Below, one piece after another: positions 1-6,965 of a DNA stretch of 11,740 bases (position 1 is its first letter; the number at the start of each line of letters is the position of its first letter). Source of the DNA: JBFFMO01 sp037968515 (lineage in GTDB: Bacteria > Myxococcota_A > Bradymonadia > Bradymonadales > Bradymonadaceae). Made by a program: the position numbers and the translations under genes. The stretch lies in contig JBBKVQ010000026.1 in NCBI GenBank assembly GCA_037968515.1, positions 1 through 11,740 of the forward strand, written 5' to 3'. The notes beneath the pieces are model-generated. The model saw nothing but the letters and a program-made list of their open reading frames with translations. It was not told the origin of the DNA and ran no database searches.

Positions 1-477
1 TTGGTAGACCAAGCCGAAGCCGATGCTGAGCGGATTCGGGAGCAGGGAAGGGACGAGGGGCGAGCCGAAGGATGTGCCCTGTTCCTTGAGGCCTTGCGAC
101 AAACTCGTACCGATCATGCTGCTTGGCTTGAGCGTGCCGAACCGGAAGCTGTGGAACTGGCGCTGAAGATTGCAGAACGAATTGTGGGCGATGTTGTGAA
201 GACAGATCCCGCGGCCATCAAGGCGATCGCTGTCAACGCGGCCTTGGCTGCTCGGGGGCGAGGGGATTTTGAGATATCCGTTCATCCCGACGCGATGGCG
301 TCGGTGCAAGCCGTTGTGCAGACGGTCTCTGCCGAACTTGGCGTGAATATCCGTTTGAGAGCCGACGCTCGACTGGAGCCTGTCGACTGCGTCGTTCATA
401 CATCGGCCGGGGATATCGATGCGCGACTGGCGACACAGCTGCAGGCGATTAGATCCGTGCTTTTGGGGGCGCGATGA
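1..477 (+). CDS. sctL: Type III secretion stator protein SctL (FliH/YscL family), 5' end missing
   Basis: SctL is the peripheral stator of the type III secretion ATPase. It binds the N terminus of SctN and links the ATPase to the cytoplasmic sorting platform. What is seen: 158 residues open to the left edge. An Ala/Glu/Arg-rich helical stretch carries a GxxxGxxxG run (Gly16, 20, 24), typical of FliH/YscL proteins. It is followed by the C-terminal stator domain (about residues 45-158), including an ALKIAERIVGD helix and the closing segment with 'VVHTSAGDIDARLATQL'. Family members usually have about 200 or more residues, and the preceding coiled-coil segment is absent. The TTG at position 1 is therefore probably an internal codon and the true start lies upstream. 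The stop overlaps the sctN start (ATGA, 474-477). Flagellar FliH is the alternative. I prefer SctL because of the neighbouring SctO-like gene and the absence of flagellar genes. Confidence 0.82.
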   Translation: MVDQAEADAERIREQGRDEGRAEGCALFLEALRQTRTDHAAWLERAEPEAVELALKIAERIVGDVVKTDPAAIKAIAVNAALAARGRGDFEISVHPDAMASVQAVVQTVSAELGVNIRLRADARLEPVDCVVHTSAGDIDARLATQLQAIRSVLLGAR

Positions 478-1787
478 CCGACCGCTTATTATCGTCGTAC
501 TTCGATCGTTTGGACGAGGTTCAACCGCTCAAACTGCGTGGTCGTGTTCAAGAGGTCACTGGGCTCGTGGTGAGAGCGACCGTGCCGGAAGCGTCTGTCG
601 GTCACGTGGTTCGGATCTTGCCAAAACACGGGCCCGAACGCTTGGCGGAGGTCGTAGGGTTCAAGGGCGAAAGCGCAGTTCTGATGCCGCTGGGCACCGT
701 CGATGGCATCGGAAATGATGCCGAAGTTGAATCCACAGGCGCACCATTCAGCATCCGAGTCGGCTTGGGCCTGAAAGGCCGCGTCTTGGATGGATTAGGC
801 AATCCCATTGACGGCGGGCCGCCCTTAACCGATGGATTTGAGGACTGGTCGATCGACCGCGCAGCCCCGCATCCATTGGCGCGACAACGAATCGAAGAGC
901 CGCTGCCAACAGGCGTGCGCGCCATCGATGGTCTTTTGACCTTTGCCAAAGGCCAGCGCATCGGTCTGTTTGCAGGCTCGGGCGTGGGAAAATCAACGTT
1001 GTTGGGCCAAATCGCTCGTGGCGCACTGGCCGACGTAAACGTGATTTGCCTGATCGGCGAACGCGGCCGCGAGGTTCGTGATTTCATCGAGGATGTGTTG
1101 GGCGAAGAAGGTCTGAAACGCTCTGTGGTGGTGTGCGCGACGAGCGACGCACCCAGCTTGGTTCGCCTGAAGTCGGCTTTTGTGGCCACCGCAATCGCTG
1201 AATGGTTTCGCGACCGCGGGGATAACGTGCTGCTGATGATGGACTCGGTGACCCGTTTTGCGCGGGCGCAACGAGAAGTCGGCCTGGCTGCTGGCGAGGC
1301 GCCTGCGCGACAAGGATATCCGCCTAGCGTTTTTGCAATGCTGCCGCGGCTGCTTGAGCGTGCCGGTGCAGGAGAAGTCGGCACGATCACTGCGCTGTAC
1401 ACTGTTTTGGTGGCCGGCGGTGATATGGACGAGCCAATCGCCGATGAAGTGCGCGGCATCCTGGACGGCCACATCATCTTGAATCGAAAGATTGCCTCAC
1501 GAAATCACTGGCCGGCGATCGACGTGCTGGCGTCGTTGTCTCGCGTGATGCGGGCTGTGGTGTCGAAATCTCACACCGAATACGCGGGGAAATTGCGTGA
1601 AATTTACGCCACGTACGAAGCCCATCGCGACCTGATTACCCTCGGCGCCTACGAGTACGGCACCGACGAAAAGGTGGACCTCGCCATCGACCTGATTCCA
1701 GAAATCGATTCGGTGCTGCGCCAAGATTTGGACGAATGGACCTCGCTGGAAGAAACAGTGTCCCGGCTGGGGGATATCGCAGGATGA
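474..1787 (+). CDS. sctN: Type III secretion system ATPase SctN (YscN/FliI family)
   Basis: SctN is the F1-beta-like hexameric ATPase at the cytoplasmic base of the injectisome. It releases chaperones, unfolds substrates and feeds them to the export gate. The protein is full length (437 residues). The N-terminal beta-barrel domain spans about residues 18-90. The P-loop is AGSGVGKS (167-174). The GERGREV motif (195-201) holds the candidate catalytic Glu196, and the Walker B-like LLMMDSVTR has Asp257. The C-terminal domain follows, with 'ILDGHIILNRKIASRNHWPAIDVLAS', which resembles virulence-type SctN. The ATG lies in an ATGA overlap with sctL, preceded by a G-rich ribosome-binding stretch (about 465-469). 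Its stop overlaps the sctO start in the same way, so stator, ATPase and stalk should be made in coupled amounts. FliI is a close paralogue. Assignment to the non-flagellar family rests on these C-terminal features and the context, and is less certain than the ATPase identity itself. Confidence 0.93.
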   Translation: MTDRLLSSYFDRLDEVQPLKLRGRVQEVTGLVVRATVPEASVGHVVRILPKHGPERLAEVVGFKGESAVLMPLGTVDGIGNDAEVESTGAPFSIRVGLGLKGRVLDGLGNPIDGGPPLTDGFEDWSIDRAAPHPLARQRIEEPLPTGVRAIDGLLTFAKGQRIGLFAGSGVGKSTLLGQIARGALADVNVICLIGERGREVRDFIEDVLGEEGLKRSVVVCATSDAPSLVRLKSAFVATAIAEWFRDRGDNVLLMMDSVTRFARAQREVGLAAGEAPARQGYPPSVFAMLPRLLERAGAGEVGTITALYTVLVAGGDMDEPIADEVRGILDGHIILNRKIASRNHWPAIDVLASLSRVMRAVVSKSHTEYAGKLREIYATYEAHRDLITLGAYEYGTDEKVDLAIDLIPEIDSVLRQDLDEWTSLEETVSRLGDIAG

Positions 1788-2248
1788 CCGATTACCCACT
1801 TTCAGTGCTGCTCAAGATCCGCGAGACCGAGAAAGACGCGGCCATTGCTGCGTATGCAAACGCCTCCACAGTGCGCGGTCAGGCGAGCGGTGCGTTGGAA
1901 CTCTTGAAGTCTGAAAAAGCGAAACTGGAAGCCCGTCGGCACGATGCCCGCGAGCAGCGTACGAATGAGACGGAAATCCTTCAGATACGCGCATTATCCG
2001 ATTACGTCTCGGGGTTGGAGCGCGAGGACGCTGCGAATGACATTGAAATCCTTCAGGCGGTGAAAAACCTCGAACTCGCTGACGCAGAATTGAGCGAGGC
2101 ACGCAGACTGATGGCGAAGGCCGAGACTGAATTGAACGCCGTCGTTTCGCACCAAGAGAAATGGCAGCAGGAACGACGTGCAGAACTCGCTAAGAAGGCC
2201 GCTGAGGCGCTGGACGACCTAGCGATACAGCGATGGGGCCAATCATGA
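1784..2248 (+). CDS. sctO: Type III secretion stalk protein SctO (YscO/FliJ family)
   Basis: SctO is a helical-hairpin protein thought to sit in the central pore of the SctN hexamer, as gamma does in F1-ATPase, and to connect it to the export gate SctV. The protein has 154 residues, begins MTDYPLSVLLKIRETEKD, and is almost entirely predicted helix with very many Ala, Glu, Lys and Arg. It forms two long coiled-coil arms (about 8-70 and 75-150). The distal stretch 'VVSHQEKWQQERRAEL' and the end 'ALDDLAIQRW' match the usual YscO/FliJ C-terminal layout. The ATG at 1784 is chosen because it forms an ATGA overlap with the sctN stop. An in-frame start at 1736 would run deep into sctN and is unlikely. 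Sequence similarity within this family is low, so the name depends largely on size, coiled coil and position directly after sctN. Confidence 0.8.
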   Translation: MTDYPLSVLLKIRETEKDAAIAAYANASTVRGQASGALELLKSEKAKLEARRHDAREQRTNETEILQIRALSDYVSGLEREDAANDIEILQAVKNLELADAELSEARRLMAKAETELNAVVSHQEKWQQERRAELAKKAAEALDDLAIQRWGQS

Positions 2249-2601
2249 GCAGAATTCAAGGAGCAGGCGTTTACGCGCCCGACACACAGCGAGCAACCGA
2301 GAATCAAAACCTTGCCGCACTCGCCGAAGTCCGAGAGGTTAGCGCCGATGTGGCGCCGTTTGCCTCCGAGTGGCTGAATCGGCTTCATTCGATGACCGAA
2401 CCCAACGAGTTTTCGAGACTTGCGGCGCCGCAATGGCATGACCCGAGCGCCCCACCAACCGATGCCGAGCTTCGCCAAAGTCTGACCTCGGCGTTTCAGA
2501 AAGTGTCGTCACGTGAAGCCGGTCCGGTCGAGCACCGCATGTCCGAAACCATTGAACGCTACCTTCGGCTCAACCTAGAGATGACGCACCGTATCGGGTG
2601 A
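2245..2601 (+). CDS. Small unrecognised protein, last gene of the T3SS ATPase operon
   Basis: I do not recognise this 118-residue protein. The ATG at 2245 is chosen because it overlaps the sctO stop (ATGA) and has a GGGG run about 7 bases upstream. An in-frame ATG at 2233 lacks both. The N-terminal half looks disordered: it is rich in Gln, Asn, Thr and Ala, then has a Pro/Asp stretch around 'PQWHDPSAPPTD' (residues 61-72). The last 40 residues look helical, ending 'ETIERYLRLNLEMTHRIG'. There is no cysteine, signal peptide or membrane segment. In Yersinia-type clusters the gene after yscO is the needle-length protein yscP, but this is far too short for a complete SctP. A flexible N terminus with a helical C terminus would suit a small secreted component, such as an inner-rod-like protein or early substrate, or a chaperone, but no family signature settles it. 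Involvement in type III secretion is inferred from the operon only. Confidence 0.7.
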   Translation: MSRIQGAGVYAPDTQRATENQNLAALAEVREVSADVAPFASEWLNRLHSMTEPNEFSRLAAPQWHDPSAPPTDAELRQSLTSAFQKVSSREAGPVEHRMSETIERYLRLNLEMTHRIG

Positions 2602-2617
2602 GGCTATAGTAGGCCGC
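2582..2617 (+). promoter_or_regulatory. Candidate promoter of the Crp/Fnr-hrpB operon, probably leaderless
   Basis: A TATAGT box (2605-2610) matches the sigma70 -10 consensus at 5 of 6 positions. Only 7 bases separate it from the regulator's ATG at 2618, so transcription would start at or next to the A of the start codon. No ribosome-binding site is visible in that space. At 17-bp spacing the -35 position holds TGACGC (2582-2587), a weak match that could fit activator dependence. An imperfect 14-bp palindrome (2587-2600, CACC...GGTG arms) lies in the spacer and could be an operator. The promoter overlaps the end of the preceding T3SS gene, and no terminator lies between them, so read-through from that operon is also possible. 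Confidence 0.5.
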
Positions 2618-3226
2618 ATGGAACCTCACTGGCATATTCGTGGCTCGGGCCTTCTTGAACGATGGAACTCAGATTTGCGGGGGCGCGGTCGTTTGCGGCG
2701 ATGGGGCCATCGTGCAGAAATCGACGACCCCGGCGTTGGCAACGTTCAACTTATCACCGCGGGCTCCATTCAGATTCAAAGCGAGAACGGGTTGATACGC
2801 CTGAATCGTGGGGACCTCTGGGGAGTTAACCAAGAAGGGCTTTCGCTTCGTGCTTTCGACGACACGACCGTCCTCGGCCTCAACGACGAACACCTCAAAG
2901 ATCTGGGAGATATGGTCGCACGCGTGGGCGTCGTTAGGCCCCGGACGGTTTCGATCCCGCTCCAAGACCTGATTCGACATGCCGATGAGACGCGGGTCAT
3001 CACGGTCTTGCTGCATATTGCGCCTGACCTCTTGGACGACGGCGCCAAAATGATTGAGCTCGAAATCCGGGCTCGTCACGTCTCGCGTTTGACCGGCCTT
3101 CCATTAGGACGAACTCGGGCGATTCTGCAGAGGCTCCAACGTTCAAATCTTGTTGAAGTCGGCCGAAAAGGTTTGGTGATTCCGGACTTGGCCGCCATCC
3201 GCGCGCTGCTTGGGGGAGATGCATGA
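2618..3226 (+). CDS. Crp/Fnr-family transcriptional regulator
   Basis: This is a probable DNA-binding regulator of 202 residues. About residues 20-95 resemble the beta-roll (cyclic-nucleotide-binding-like) domain: 'VQLITAGSIQI' and 'IRLNRGDLWGV' match the strand-Gly-strand and GD[LI]xG patterns of Crp proteins. A linker/dimerisation helix follows at about 90-103. Residues 110-200 form a winged helix: 'VSRLTGLPLGRTRAILQRLQRSNLVEV' is the helix-turn-helix, then a wing 'GRKGLVIPD'. The domain is degenerate. I see no cAMP phosphate-binding cassette (the GE...RxA arrangement). The protein contains no cysteine at all, so an FNR-type iron-sulfur sensor is excluded. The ligand, if any, is unknown. 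The gene probably has its own, leaderless start. It is coupled to the next gene by an ATGA overlap (3223-3226). It could control the adjacent T3SS operon, its own operon, or both; this is inference. Confidence 0.75.
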   Translation: MEPHWHIRGSGLLERWNSDLRGRGRLRRWGHRAEIDDPGVGNVQLITAGSIQIQSENGLIRLNRGDLWGVNQEGLSLRAFDDTTVLGLNDEHLKDLGDMVARVGVVRPRTVSIPLQDLIRHADETRVITVLLHIAPDLLDDGAKMIELEIRARHVSRLTGLPLGRTRAILQRLQRSNLVEVGRKGLVIPDLAAIRALLGGDA

Positions 3227-3873
3227 TCACAAAAGGCGCACACCACCTGATTCGCACTCAATTGGTACTCGGCGTTCAGTTGGACGATTTCGACTATCGG
3301 CTTTTCTTGCGTGAGTACCACAAGGATTTGCGAACTCGTTTTCCGTCCGAAGACTTCCCTGCCTATGCGCCGAATGATGTCTTGGATTCGTTGATTCCTA
3401 GGCTTGAACCCCAAGGTCTAGGAAAAACAGCCGGCGGTCGGTTTGAGGCCTTGCGTCGATTCGCCTTGCGCACCAATCGACTGGATCTTGCGATGACGGC
3501 ATCGGATTTTGGAAGTTTCGAGCAACGAAACTCTCCGTACAGTTTTGATCGCGCCTCTTATCATCTTGGGCGAGTAGTCTGCTCAGCTCGCCTGAAGATG
3601 GAATACCCGGGCTATAATCCGTTCAAGGCCACTCGGCAGTGGAAAGTCGACTTCGTACGAGATCACTTGGACGATGTTTTTGAGGTGATGCCGGATTACA
3701 TGTGGTGGGCCATGCATGACCAACGCGATAGCATCGCGAACGCCCTGTTGCCCGAACAACTCGACGAAGCGCGTCGTCGAATACAAAGCGCCGGCTACAA
3801 AGTCCAAAGTCTTGGACTGTACCTCACAACGCTCGAAACCATGCATGCTTCGGACGAAGAGATCCCGGCTTGA
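3223..3873 (+). CDS. Unrecognised 216-residue cytoplasmic protein between the regulator and hrpB
   Basis: I do not recognise this family. The ATG at 3223 overlaps the regulator's stop (ATGA) and is preceded by GGGGGAG (3212-3218), a good ribosome-binding site. Its own stop overlaps the TTG start of hrpB, so it is coupled on both sides. The protein is soluble: no signal peptide or membrane helix is visible. It is rich in aromatic and charged residues, for example DDFDYRLFLREYHKD (21-35). A notable Trp/Tyr/Met/His cluster 'VMPDYMWWAMHDQRD' lies around residues 153-167. The C terminus looks helical, 'EQLDEARRRIQSAGYKVQSL'. One cysteine is present ('RVVCSARLKMEYPGYNP'). No Walker motif, nuclease signature, zinc-binding cluster or helix-turn-helix was found. 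Its position suggests work with the regulator or with HrpB, perhaps as an adaptor. That is a guess from context. Confidence 0.72.
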   Translation: MITKGAHHLIRTQLVLGVQLDDFDYRLFLREYHKDLRTRFPSEDFPAYAPNDVLDSLIPRLEPQGLGKTAGGRFEALRRFALRTNRLDLAMTASDFGSFEQRNSPYSFDRASYHLGRVVCSARLKMEYPGYNPFKATRQWKVDFVRDHLDDVFEVMPDYMWWAMHDQRDSIANALLPEQLDEARRRIQSAGYKVQSLGLYLTTLETMHASDEEIPA

Positions 3874-6326
3874 ACAAACCGCATCTGCCGATCGATGACG
3901 TCGTCCCTGAAGTCATCGAGGCCCTTCGTCATCATCCTGCCGTCATCATCCGAGCCGAACCCGGAGCTGGTAAGACCACCCGCATTCCTCCGGCTTTACT
4001 GGACGCTAGAATCGTCCCAGGCGACGTGGTGGTGCTTGAGCCTCGTCGCGTGGCTGCGCGGGCTGTGGCCCGCCGCATCGCATTCGAGCGTGGTCAAAAG
4101 CTCGGCGACGAAGTCGGTTTTAGGGTTAGAAACGAACGGGCAGGCGGCCAAAACACGCGTTTGTGGGTATTGACCGAGGGTATCCTGACACGACGGCTCC
4201 AAAGCGATCCGCTGCTCGAGGGCGTGGGAATTGTGGTTTTGGATGAATTCCACGAACGGTCTGTCCATGCTGACCTAGCGATTGCATTTCTTCGGGAGGT
4301 CCTTGAGGCACGAGACGACCTGCGGGTTGTTGTGATGTCTGCAACGCTTGAGGCCGGTCCAGTATCGAAGTTTTTAAACGGAGCTCCGTCGATCGATTGT
4401 CCGGGCCGGACCTTTCCACTCGATGTTCAGCATCTGCCCATCGAAAACCCGATCTTTGGCGTTCGAGACGCCCTCCATCGGCTGATCAATGGCGCGGATG
4501 ACGGCGGGGATGTGCTGGTTTTTTTGCCCGGTCGCCGTGAGATCGAAGATGTCGCAAGCGCCCTCGCTCCAACGTTTCCACAATTTGAGTTTGTTCAGCT
4601 TTTTGGCTCCCAGTCGGCCGACGTTCAAGACAGTGCGTTGAATCCTGGCGCCACGCGCCGCGTGATTTTATCTACGAATATCGCCGAGACTTCGCTGACG
4701 ATTCCAAGAGTCACCGCGGTGATCGATTCAGGGCTGGTTCGTCAGCTGATCGCCTCGTCCTCGACTGGTATCGACGAACTTGTGACCGCAAGCGTCTCAC
4801 TTGCCTCGGCAAAACAACGAGCGGGCAGGGCGGGACGAACCCAGCCCGGCCGCGTGATCAAATTATGGTCATCGGCCCACGAACATAAAATGCGTGATTA
4901 CGACGTCGCAGAGATTCATCGGATCGATCTCTCGCGGCCACTTATGGAGGTTGCAGCTTGGGGAGGCATCGCCGACTTCAGGTGGTACGAGGCACCTCCT
5001 ACGGCCCGGATCGACCGTGCCGCCGAGCTTTTGACGATGCTTGGAGCCCTTGGTCCTACTGGGCTCACCGACAAGGGCAAGCGTCTGCACACGATGCCGC
5101 TTCATCCGCGGCTTGCCGCGATGATCGAGGCAGGCAAAGAGCGGGGATGTGGTCGTGCCGTTGCAGAAATGGCGGCTTTGATCTCCGAGCCTGATTTCGT
5201 GGTTCGGGTTCAGCCCGATGCGCCCCCTGCCGAAAGTGATTTGTTGGAACGATGGCGACTGCTGCCCGAGGTCGCGCGTGGGCATGTGGGCCGCGCGCGC
5301 TCACTGGGATTCGAGGTGCATGTGGCACGTGCGCGGGCAGCCAAGGTCGTCGCCGATCAGTTAAGCCGCGGGCTTCCGGCCGACAAGACAGATTCAGATG
5401 ATCAGCGGCTTAAAGCCTGCGCAGCGGGTTTTCCAGACCGAATCGCCCTTCAACGCGCACGCAATTATGCGCTGGCCGGCGGTGGCTCCGCAACACCAGG
5501 CCGTGAGTCCCTAGTTCGAGACCACGCGTGTTTGATCGCGCATGTTCTATTTGGAACCAACCGTGATGGTGACGCGGTCGTAAGAATGGCCAGCGCATTC
5601 GAGACAAGCTGGCTCGAAGAAGTTTTTCCGGGGGTCGTTCGACGAGAACGTCGAGTCAGCTTTGATGCATCGTTGGATCGCGTGGTGGTTCGTGAGGTCG
5701 TGGCCTTTGGCCATCTGGCGCTCTCTGAAGCCCCAGCGTCACTGCAACCCATCGATAACGAGGCCATGTCAGTGGCACTCGCCGGGGCCCTACGGACACG
5801 GTTAGCGCGCGGCGACCTTGCCGAAGGTCTTTTGCAGCGAATCGATTTTTTGCGCCTTCATTGCCCGGAGCTTGAGATTCCTGATGTGGCCCACGGAATG
5901 GACGAGTTATGGGAGGGGCTTTGCTGGGGCAAACGTTCGCTGAAAGAAGTGAAGGATGTCTCGGCGTCGCTGCTTGGCTTCCTTAGCGTTCAGCAGCGTC
6001 GGGCGCTCGATGATAATGCTCCAACTCGAATCGCTGTTCCATCAGGTTCATCGATTGTGGTCGACTACACCGACCTAAACTCGCCCGTACTCGCGGTGAA
6101 GATGCAAGAGGTGTTCGGATGGAGCGAGACGCCAGTTATCGCGATGGGGAGGGTCTCGATGTTGATGCATTTGCTTGCACCTAACCGTCGCCCCGCCCAA
6201 ATTACCAATGATTTGAAGAGTTTTTGGGCGACCACGTATCCGGAAATCCGAAAGGAACTGCGTGCACGTTACCCAAAACACTCATGGCCCGAAGATCCGT
6301 ATACGGCTCAGGCCAAAAAACGCTGA
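3870..6326 (+). CDS. hrpB: ATP-dependent DEAH-box helicase HrpB
   Basis: HrpB is a cytoplasmic superfamily 2 DEAH/RHA-type helicase, presumed to act on RNA; its cellular role is poorly defined. The protein is full length (818 residues; E. coli HrpB has about 800). Visible motifs are the P-loop PGAGKT (31-36), the Walker B/DEAH variant DEFH (125-128), SAT (157-159), 'DVLVFLPGRREIE' (214-226), 'STNIAETSLTIP' (268-279), and motif VI QRAGRAGR (316-323). The HrpB-specific C-terminal domain is clear: 'TRIAVPSGSSIVVDY', 'AVKMQEVFGW', and near the end 'SFWATTYPEIRKELRARYPK' plus 'WPEDP'. The start is the TTG at 3870, overlapping the previous stop (TTGA). No nearby in-frame ATG would keep the N-terminal helix, and a GAAGAG sequence (about 3855-3860) could serve as ribosome-binding site. 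It is the last gene of a three-gene coupled operon and ends directly against the convergent membrane-protein gene. Confidence 0.95.
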   Translation: MNKPHLPIDDVVPEVIEALRHHPAVIIRAEPGAGKTTRIPPALLDARIVPGDVVVLEPRRVAARAVARRIAFERGQKLGDEVGFRVRNERAGGQNTRLWVLTEGILTRRLQSDPLLEGVGIVVLDEFHERSVHADLAIAFLREVLEARDDLRVVVMSATLEAGPVSKFLNGAPSIDCPGRTFPLDVQHLPIENPIFGVRDALHRLINGADDGGDVLVFLPGRREIEDVASALAPTFPQFEFVQLFGSQSADVQDSALNPGATRRVILSTNIAETSLTIPRVTAVIDSGLVRQLIASSSTGIDELVTASVSLASAKQRAGRAGRTQPGRVIKLWSSAHEHKMRDYDVAEIHRIDLSRPLMEVAAWGGIADFRWYEAPPTARIDRAAELLTMLGALGPTGLTDKGKRLHTMPLHPRLAAMIEAGKERGCGRAVAEMAALISEPDFVVRVQPDAPPAESDLLERWRLLPEVARGHVGRARSLGFEVHVARARAAKVVADQLSRGLPADKTDSDDQRLKACAAGFPDRIALQRARNYALAGGGSATPGRESLVRDHACLIAHVLFGTNRDGDAVVRMASAFETSWLEEVFPGVVRRERRVSFDASLDRVVVREVVAFGHLALSEAPASLQPIDNEAMSVALAGALRTRLARGDLAEGLLQRIDFLRLHCPELEIPDVAHGMDELWEGLCWGKRSLKEVKDVSASLLGFLSVQQRRALDDNAPTRIAVPSGSSIVVDYTDLNSPVLAVKMQEVFGWSETPVIAMGRVSMLMHLLAPNRRPAQITNDLKSFWATTYPEIRKELRARYPKHSWPEDPYTAQAKKR

Positions 6327-6965
6327 TTAGCGAAGTTTTGCAGCCGCGCGTTGAGCGAAGCTGCTGGTTACGGCGGGGATGACCGTCGAGATGAGCGCAA
6401 CAGCCATCACAGTGACCATGACGGTTCCAAAGCCTGCCAGCGAACGCCAATTCCCGTCGGCCGGATGCGTGATGTAGTGGTACCAGACTCCGCCAATCAC
6501 GCCCGCGATCATCGTTGTTACAAAGGGGAAAGCGACGAGGCCTGCGACCACATTCTTGGCCGCAAAAGTCGTCGGACGAACGCCCAATCGCTTGCTGAGC
6601 AATACGGCAGCGACGCTGGTTCCAATACCGGCTGCGATCATCACAGCCCACGCAAACACAGCACCGAAGCCGGTCCAAAGTCCGAGCACGCCAATCGCTG
6701 AAGTCACTACTCCCGGCAAAACGGTGGATGCGCGAAGCCCGATTCGGACGGCGCGAGAGCGACTCCAAATCAGAGCTGCCCACGAGCCCCACGTCATTGT
6801 CGCAAGAACCATCGCTGAAAGGTAGAAAGCTGATTGAGCAGGCGACCAGCCAAGAACCTGAGTTCCGAACTGAAATGCGATTGCCGTCGGGATGATCGAG
6901 CAAAGAATATTTGCCAGAATCCAGAGCGGAATTTCGATAAGTGTTCTCATAAAGTTTGAACCCAT
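6327..6965 (-). CDS. Polytopic inner-membrane protein of unknown function
   Basis: This 212-residue, very hydrophobic protein has five or six likely membrane helices, at about residues 10-32, 45-68, 82-98, 101-124, 138-161 and 178-200. Short Arg/Lys-rich loops such as 'IWSRSRAVRIGLR' and 'LLSKRLGVRPTT' probably face the cytoplasm. A short polar stretch 'YHYITHPADGNWR' (163-174) is a candidate for the outer face. I see no transporter, enzyme or rhomboid-type motif, so no function is assigned. The ATG at 6965 is preferred because AGGAG (6975-6971 on this strand) lies 5 bases upstream. An in-frame Met six residues in has no such site. Its stop codon begins on the base next to the hrpB stop, so the two convergent genes have no spacer and no dedicated terminator. 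It is transcribed alone and divergently from the outer-membrane protein gene. Confidence 0.8.
   Translation of the reverse strand: MGSNFMRTLIEIPLWILANILCSIIPTAIAFQFGTQVLGWSPAQSAFYLSAMVLATMTWGSWAALIWSRSRAVRIGLRASTVLPGVVTSAIGVLGLWTGFGAVFAWAVMIAAGIGTSVAAVLLSKRLGVRPTTFAAKNVVAGLVAFPFVTTMIAGVIGGVWYHYITHPADGNWRSLAGFGTVMVTVMAVALISTVIPAVTSSFAQRAAAKLR

Noticed and set aside
602..1477. Long open frame (291 codons) on the minus strand inside sctN
   Set aside because: It lies wholly antisense to a well-conserved ATPase gene. Its product is Ser/Pro/Arg-rich with no domain, typical of a shadow frame in GC-rich coding DNA.
1736..1783. Upstream in-frame start for sctO at 1736
   Set aside because: It would add 16 residues unlike SctO and overlap sctN by 52 bases. 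The ATGA overlap at 1784 matches the pattern of the neighbouring junctions.
1..2248. Flagellar fliH-fliI-fliJ interpretation
   Set aside because: Not fully excluded, but the ATPase C-terminal region and the YscO-like third protein favour the injectisome, and no flagellar gene is visible.
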